In this document: one piece after another, positions 46,143 through 47,945 of the stretch
Position numbering within the stretch: position 1 is the first letter of the stretch
How the letters are laid out: the number at the start of each line of letters is the position of its first letter
From: Prevotella sp. 885
GTDB taxonomy: Bacteria; Bacteroidota; Bacteroidia; Bacteroidales; Bacteroidaceae
Assembly: GCF_002265625.1 (NCBI RefSeq)
Contig: NZ_NOVE01000023.1
Coordinates: forward strand, 1-47,945
Direction of reading: 5' to 3'
Length of the DNA: 47,945 nucleotides
The notes under the pieces: model-generated
Databases searched by the model: none
What the model saw: only the letters and a program-made list of their open reading frames with translations
Told to the model about the DNA's origin: nothing
Program-made: the position numbers and the translations under genes

Positions 46143-46598
46143 TCAAGGGGGTATCTCGTCGTAGTCAGGGATTTCCCTCAGAAACTCATACTTGTGATTC
46201 TCATAATCCATGCGGCAGCAATAATGCTGCAGTCCGTTGCTCACCACAAGATAGTCGACGTGCAGCAGGAGGTTGTAAGCAGCTATCTGGTCGAACACCT
46301 TCTGCGTTATCTCTATATGTGGAGCTTTGTATTCGATAATCATCCGAGGCTGCATCTGACGGTCGTACAGCACGCTGTCAGCCCTCAGTTTCTTGTTGCC
46401 TATGCTGAGGCTTATCTCGTTAGCCATAAGAGCCGTTGGGTAGCCTTTGTGACCCGTCAGGAAATGGACGAAATGCTGGCGCACCCATTCTTCTGGTGTA
46501 AGGGCTATGTAGCGTCGTCGCAGTATGTCGTATATCCGTGGGTGTTCCTGGGTGCCCGACAACTTTATTTCGAAAGTCGGTAGGTTTAATCGAATCAT
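46143..46598 (-). CDS. Orphan HsdR_N-like PD-(D/E)XK-type protein
   Basis: A 151-residue protein matching the type I restriction enzyme R N-terminal domain family (HSDR_N_2). A PD-(D/E)XK-like core is visible: RADSVLYD (Asp) and IIEYKAP (Glu-x-Lys). There is no helicase, HsdM or HsdS gene around it, so it is not a restriction system. Its function is unknown but a nuclease or DNA-binding job is possible. I place the start at ATG 46598, beside a minus-strand -7 box TAATTTTG (46616-46623), not an ATG 78 bases upstream. It is divergent from holA. Confidence 0.8.
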   Translation of the reverse strand: MIRLNLPTFEIKLSGTQEHPRIYDILRRRYIALTPEEWVRQHFVHFLTGHKGYPTALMANEISLSIGNKKLRADSVLYDRQMQPRMIIEYKAPHIEITQKVFDQIAAYNLLLHVDYLVVSNGLQHYCCRMDYENHKYEFLREIPDYDEIPP

Positions 46599-46615
46599 TT
46601 TATTATTTTTGCATA

Positions 46616-46623
46616 CAAAATTA
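46616..46623 (-). promoter_or_regulatory. -7 box for the HsdR_N-like gene
   Basis: TAATTTTG on the minus strand matches TAnnTTTG, 18 bases before ATG 46598. Confidence 0.5.
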
Positions 46624-46700
46624 ATGAAAATATGTGATAATTGCGAGTTTCGACATTGTCGTTTGCGCATTTTCACATTATATAATATGTATACTTGATT

Positions 46701-47732
46701 ATGGCAGAAAAAAAATCAACTATGACGTTCGAATCCGTCATGCGTGACCTCAAGGCAGGAAGATATGCTCCTGTGTATATTCTTATGGGAGAGGAAGCGT
46801 ACTATATTGACCAGATAGCCGACTTCATAGCCGAAAATGTTCTACAACCCGAAGACCGCGACTTCAATCAGGACGTAGTTTTCGGCTCTGATGTCACGGA
46901 TCGACAGGTGGTGAACATGGCTAAGGGTTATCCCGTATTGCCGGCTCAACATCGTGTGGTTATTGTGAAGGAAGCGCAGAATATGCGCTCGATGGATGCT
47001 TTGGAGCGCTATTTCGAGCGTCCGCTGACCTCAACCATCCTTGTGATATGTTATAAGAACGGCAACATTGACCGCCGCAAGAAGGTGGTGGGCAAGGCAG
47101 AGGCGATAGGAGTGGTGTTTGAGAGCAAGAAAAAGAGAGACTATGAGCTGCCAGCGTTTGTGGAAAGCTATCTTAAGAGTCGCAATACAGCCATCGACCC
47201 GAAGTCTGCCTCAATGATAGCGGAGCATATCGGTTCGGATTTGTCCAGGCTGATATCTGAGTTGGACAAGGTGATGATTTCGTTGCCGGATGACAACCGC
47301 AGGATTACGCCGGAAATAGTGGAAAGCCAGATAGGGGTGAGCAAGGACTTCAACGTGTTTGAGTTGAGGAATGCCATCGTGGGACGCGACGTTTATAAGG
47401 CTAATCAGATAGTAAAATATTTTGACAAGAATCCGAAAGCAGGTTCATTGTTCTCGTGCTTGCCTCTTCTCTATTCGTATTTCCAGAACCTCTTGCTGGC
47501 GTTCTATTCGCCTGATCGTACCAATGAGAAGGCGCTGGCTGTGTTCCTTGATCTCAAATCCGTGTGGGGTGTGAAGGACTATTTGACCGGTATGCGAAAC
47601 TACACGGCGATGAAAGCTCTGCAGATTCTGGCTAAAATAAGAGAGACAGACGCCAAAAGTAAGGGTATAGACAACCCAAACACGTCTCAAGACGACCTGA
47701 TGCGCGAGCTTCTCTTCTTCATTTTCCACTAA
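46701..47732 (+). CDS. holA: DNA polymerase III subunit delta
   Basis: A 343-residue clamp-loader delta subunit. The N-terminal AAA+-like domain has APVYILMGEEAYYIDQIADF (about residues 24-43) and no working P-loop, as expected for delta. The middle SDLSRLISELDKVMISLP and C-terminal FDKNPKAGSLFSCLPLLYSYFQNLLLAF blocks are conserved. It opens the beta clamp during loading on DNA. ATG 46701 is chosen; an in-frame TTG at 46695 is less likely. It is divergent from the HsdR_N-like gene and followed by a terminator. Confidence 0.95.
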   Translation: MAEKKSTMTFESVMRDLKAGRYAPVYILMGEEAYYIDQIADFIAENVLQPEDRDFNQDVVFGSDVTDRQVVNMAKGYPVLPAQHRVVIVKEAQNMRSMDALERYFERPLTSTILVICYKNGNIDRRKKVVGKAEAIGVVFESKKKRDYELPAFVESYLKSRNTAIDPKSASMIAEHIGSDLSRLISELDKVMISLPDDNRRITPEIVESQIGVSKDFNVFELRNAIVGRDVYKANQIVKYFDKNPKAGSLFSCLPLLYSYFQNLLLAFYSPDRTNEKALAVFLDLKSVWGVKDYLTGMRNYTAMKALQILAKIRETDAKSKGIDNPNTSQDDLMRELLFFIFH

Positions 47733-47794
47733 AACGGGCTTCTGACACCCCTTTTTTTATCTAGATTGTCTCTTCAAGAGAAACCTTATTTTTC

Positions 47795-47834
47795 GACCTA
47801 ATTCTCTAAACAAACGAGAGTTAGGTCTTTTTTT
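47795..47834 (+). terminator. Rho-independent terminator downstream of holA
   Basis: Stem gacctaa (47795-47801) with ttaggtc (47821-47827) plus inner tctct/agag pairs, then seven Ts. A small palindrome (tctcttcaagaga) lies before it. The last 110 bases of the window show no gene. Confidence 0.8.
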
Positions 47835-47945
47835 ACCCCTTTATACGTGACGAAAAACGCGTTTTCAAATCTCTGGTCGTGAATTTTTTAGTATTGCAAT
47901 TTTGGGTAAAAAACGGCTCTTCTGAATATGCATTTAATAAATAGT

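Noticed and set aside
46143..46598. Type I restriction enzyme R subunit
   Set aside because: Only a short N-terminal-type domain is present, with no helicase, HsdM or HsdS genes; it is a stand-alone protein.

Overview
The window looks like a chromosome segment from a member of the Bacteroidales, most likely Prevotella or a close relative. The gene families point this way: a TonB-dependent receptor, a lipoprotein LptC, a DUF4105/Lnb protein, a GldE/CorC-like protein, an SPFH-Arc-DUF1648 operon and a holA neighbour with an HsdR_N-like domain. Shine-Dalgarno sites are weak or absent, and many genes are preceded by the Bacteroidetes -7 box TAnnTTTG (for example TAACTTTG). No rRNA or tRNA gene and no CRISPR array was seen, and no intact transposase or integrase.

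Region 1 (1-12.3 kb) is an accessory, AT-richer defence-type island on the + strand. A structured, possibly two-state leader RNA (about 254-470) precedes a tightly packed operon: DUF4007 protein, large BrxC/PglY-like P-loop ATPase, DndC-like PAPS-reductase family protein, PLD-DEAH helicase, a 76-residue unknown, a DndD/SMC-like ATPase with a zinc-hook CxxC, and a 187-residue unknown. Many junctions overlap (ATGA) or are only a few bases apart. A separate downstream gene (11106-11672) resembles the DNA-sulfur-binding part of phosphorothioate-dependent HNH nucleases but has no HNH part. The set resembles a phosphorothioation-linked or BREX-4-like antiphage system, but it lacks DndA, DndB, DndE, PglZ and BrxL. 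This is the strongest candidate for an under-described system. The 11.7-12.2 kb stretch looks like decayed sequence.

Region 2 (12.3-27.8 kb) is core genome: secA, then an operon of a Lnb/DUF4105 protein and an apparently inactive PafA-like phosphatase (all minus strand). On the + strand follow an outer-membrane protein, lptC, a CBS/CorC-like protein and a PpiD/SurA-like chaperone. A FetAB-like exporter comes next, whose ATPase subunit has lost its nucleotide-binding and catalytic motifs. A lipoprotein nuclease, a HAD hydrolase and a GNAT acetyltransferase end the region.

Region 3 (27.9-37.9 kb) holds a GH27 alpha-galactosidase and an SPFH/Arc/DUF1648 operon bracketed by two nearly identical terminator hairpins. 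It continues with an hsp20 gene behind a sigma-54-type promoter with an upstream palindrome, a His-rich membrane protein plus TonB receptor (probable metal uptake), and divergent MFS and MATE exporters. A gene-free stretch follows that carries a 22-nt-period array of direct and inverted repeats.

Region 4 (37.9-47.9 kb) has Nif3-like and zinc-ribbon proteins, an unrecognised 378-residue protein, a MetE-like methyltransferase divergent from an Lrp regulator, an alpha/beta hydrolase with a LOG-family protein, a DjlA-like co-chaperone, a maltose-acetyltransferase-type enzyme, and an HsdR_N-like protein divergent from holA.
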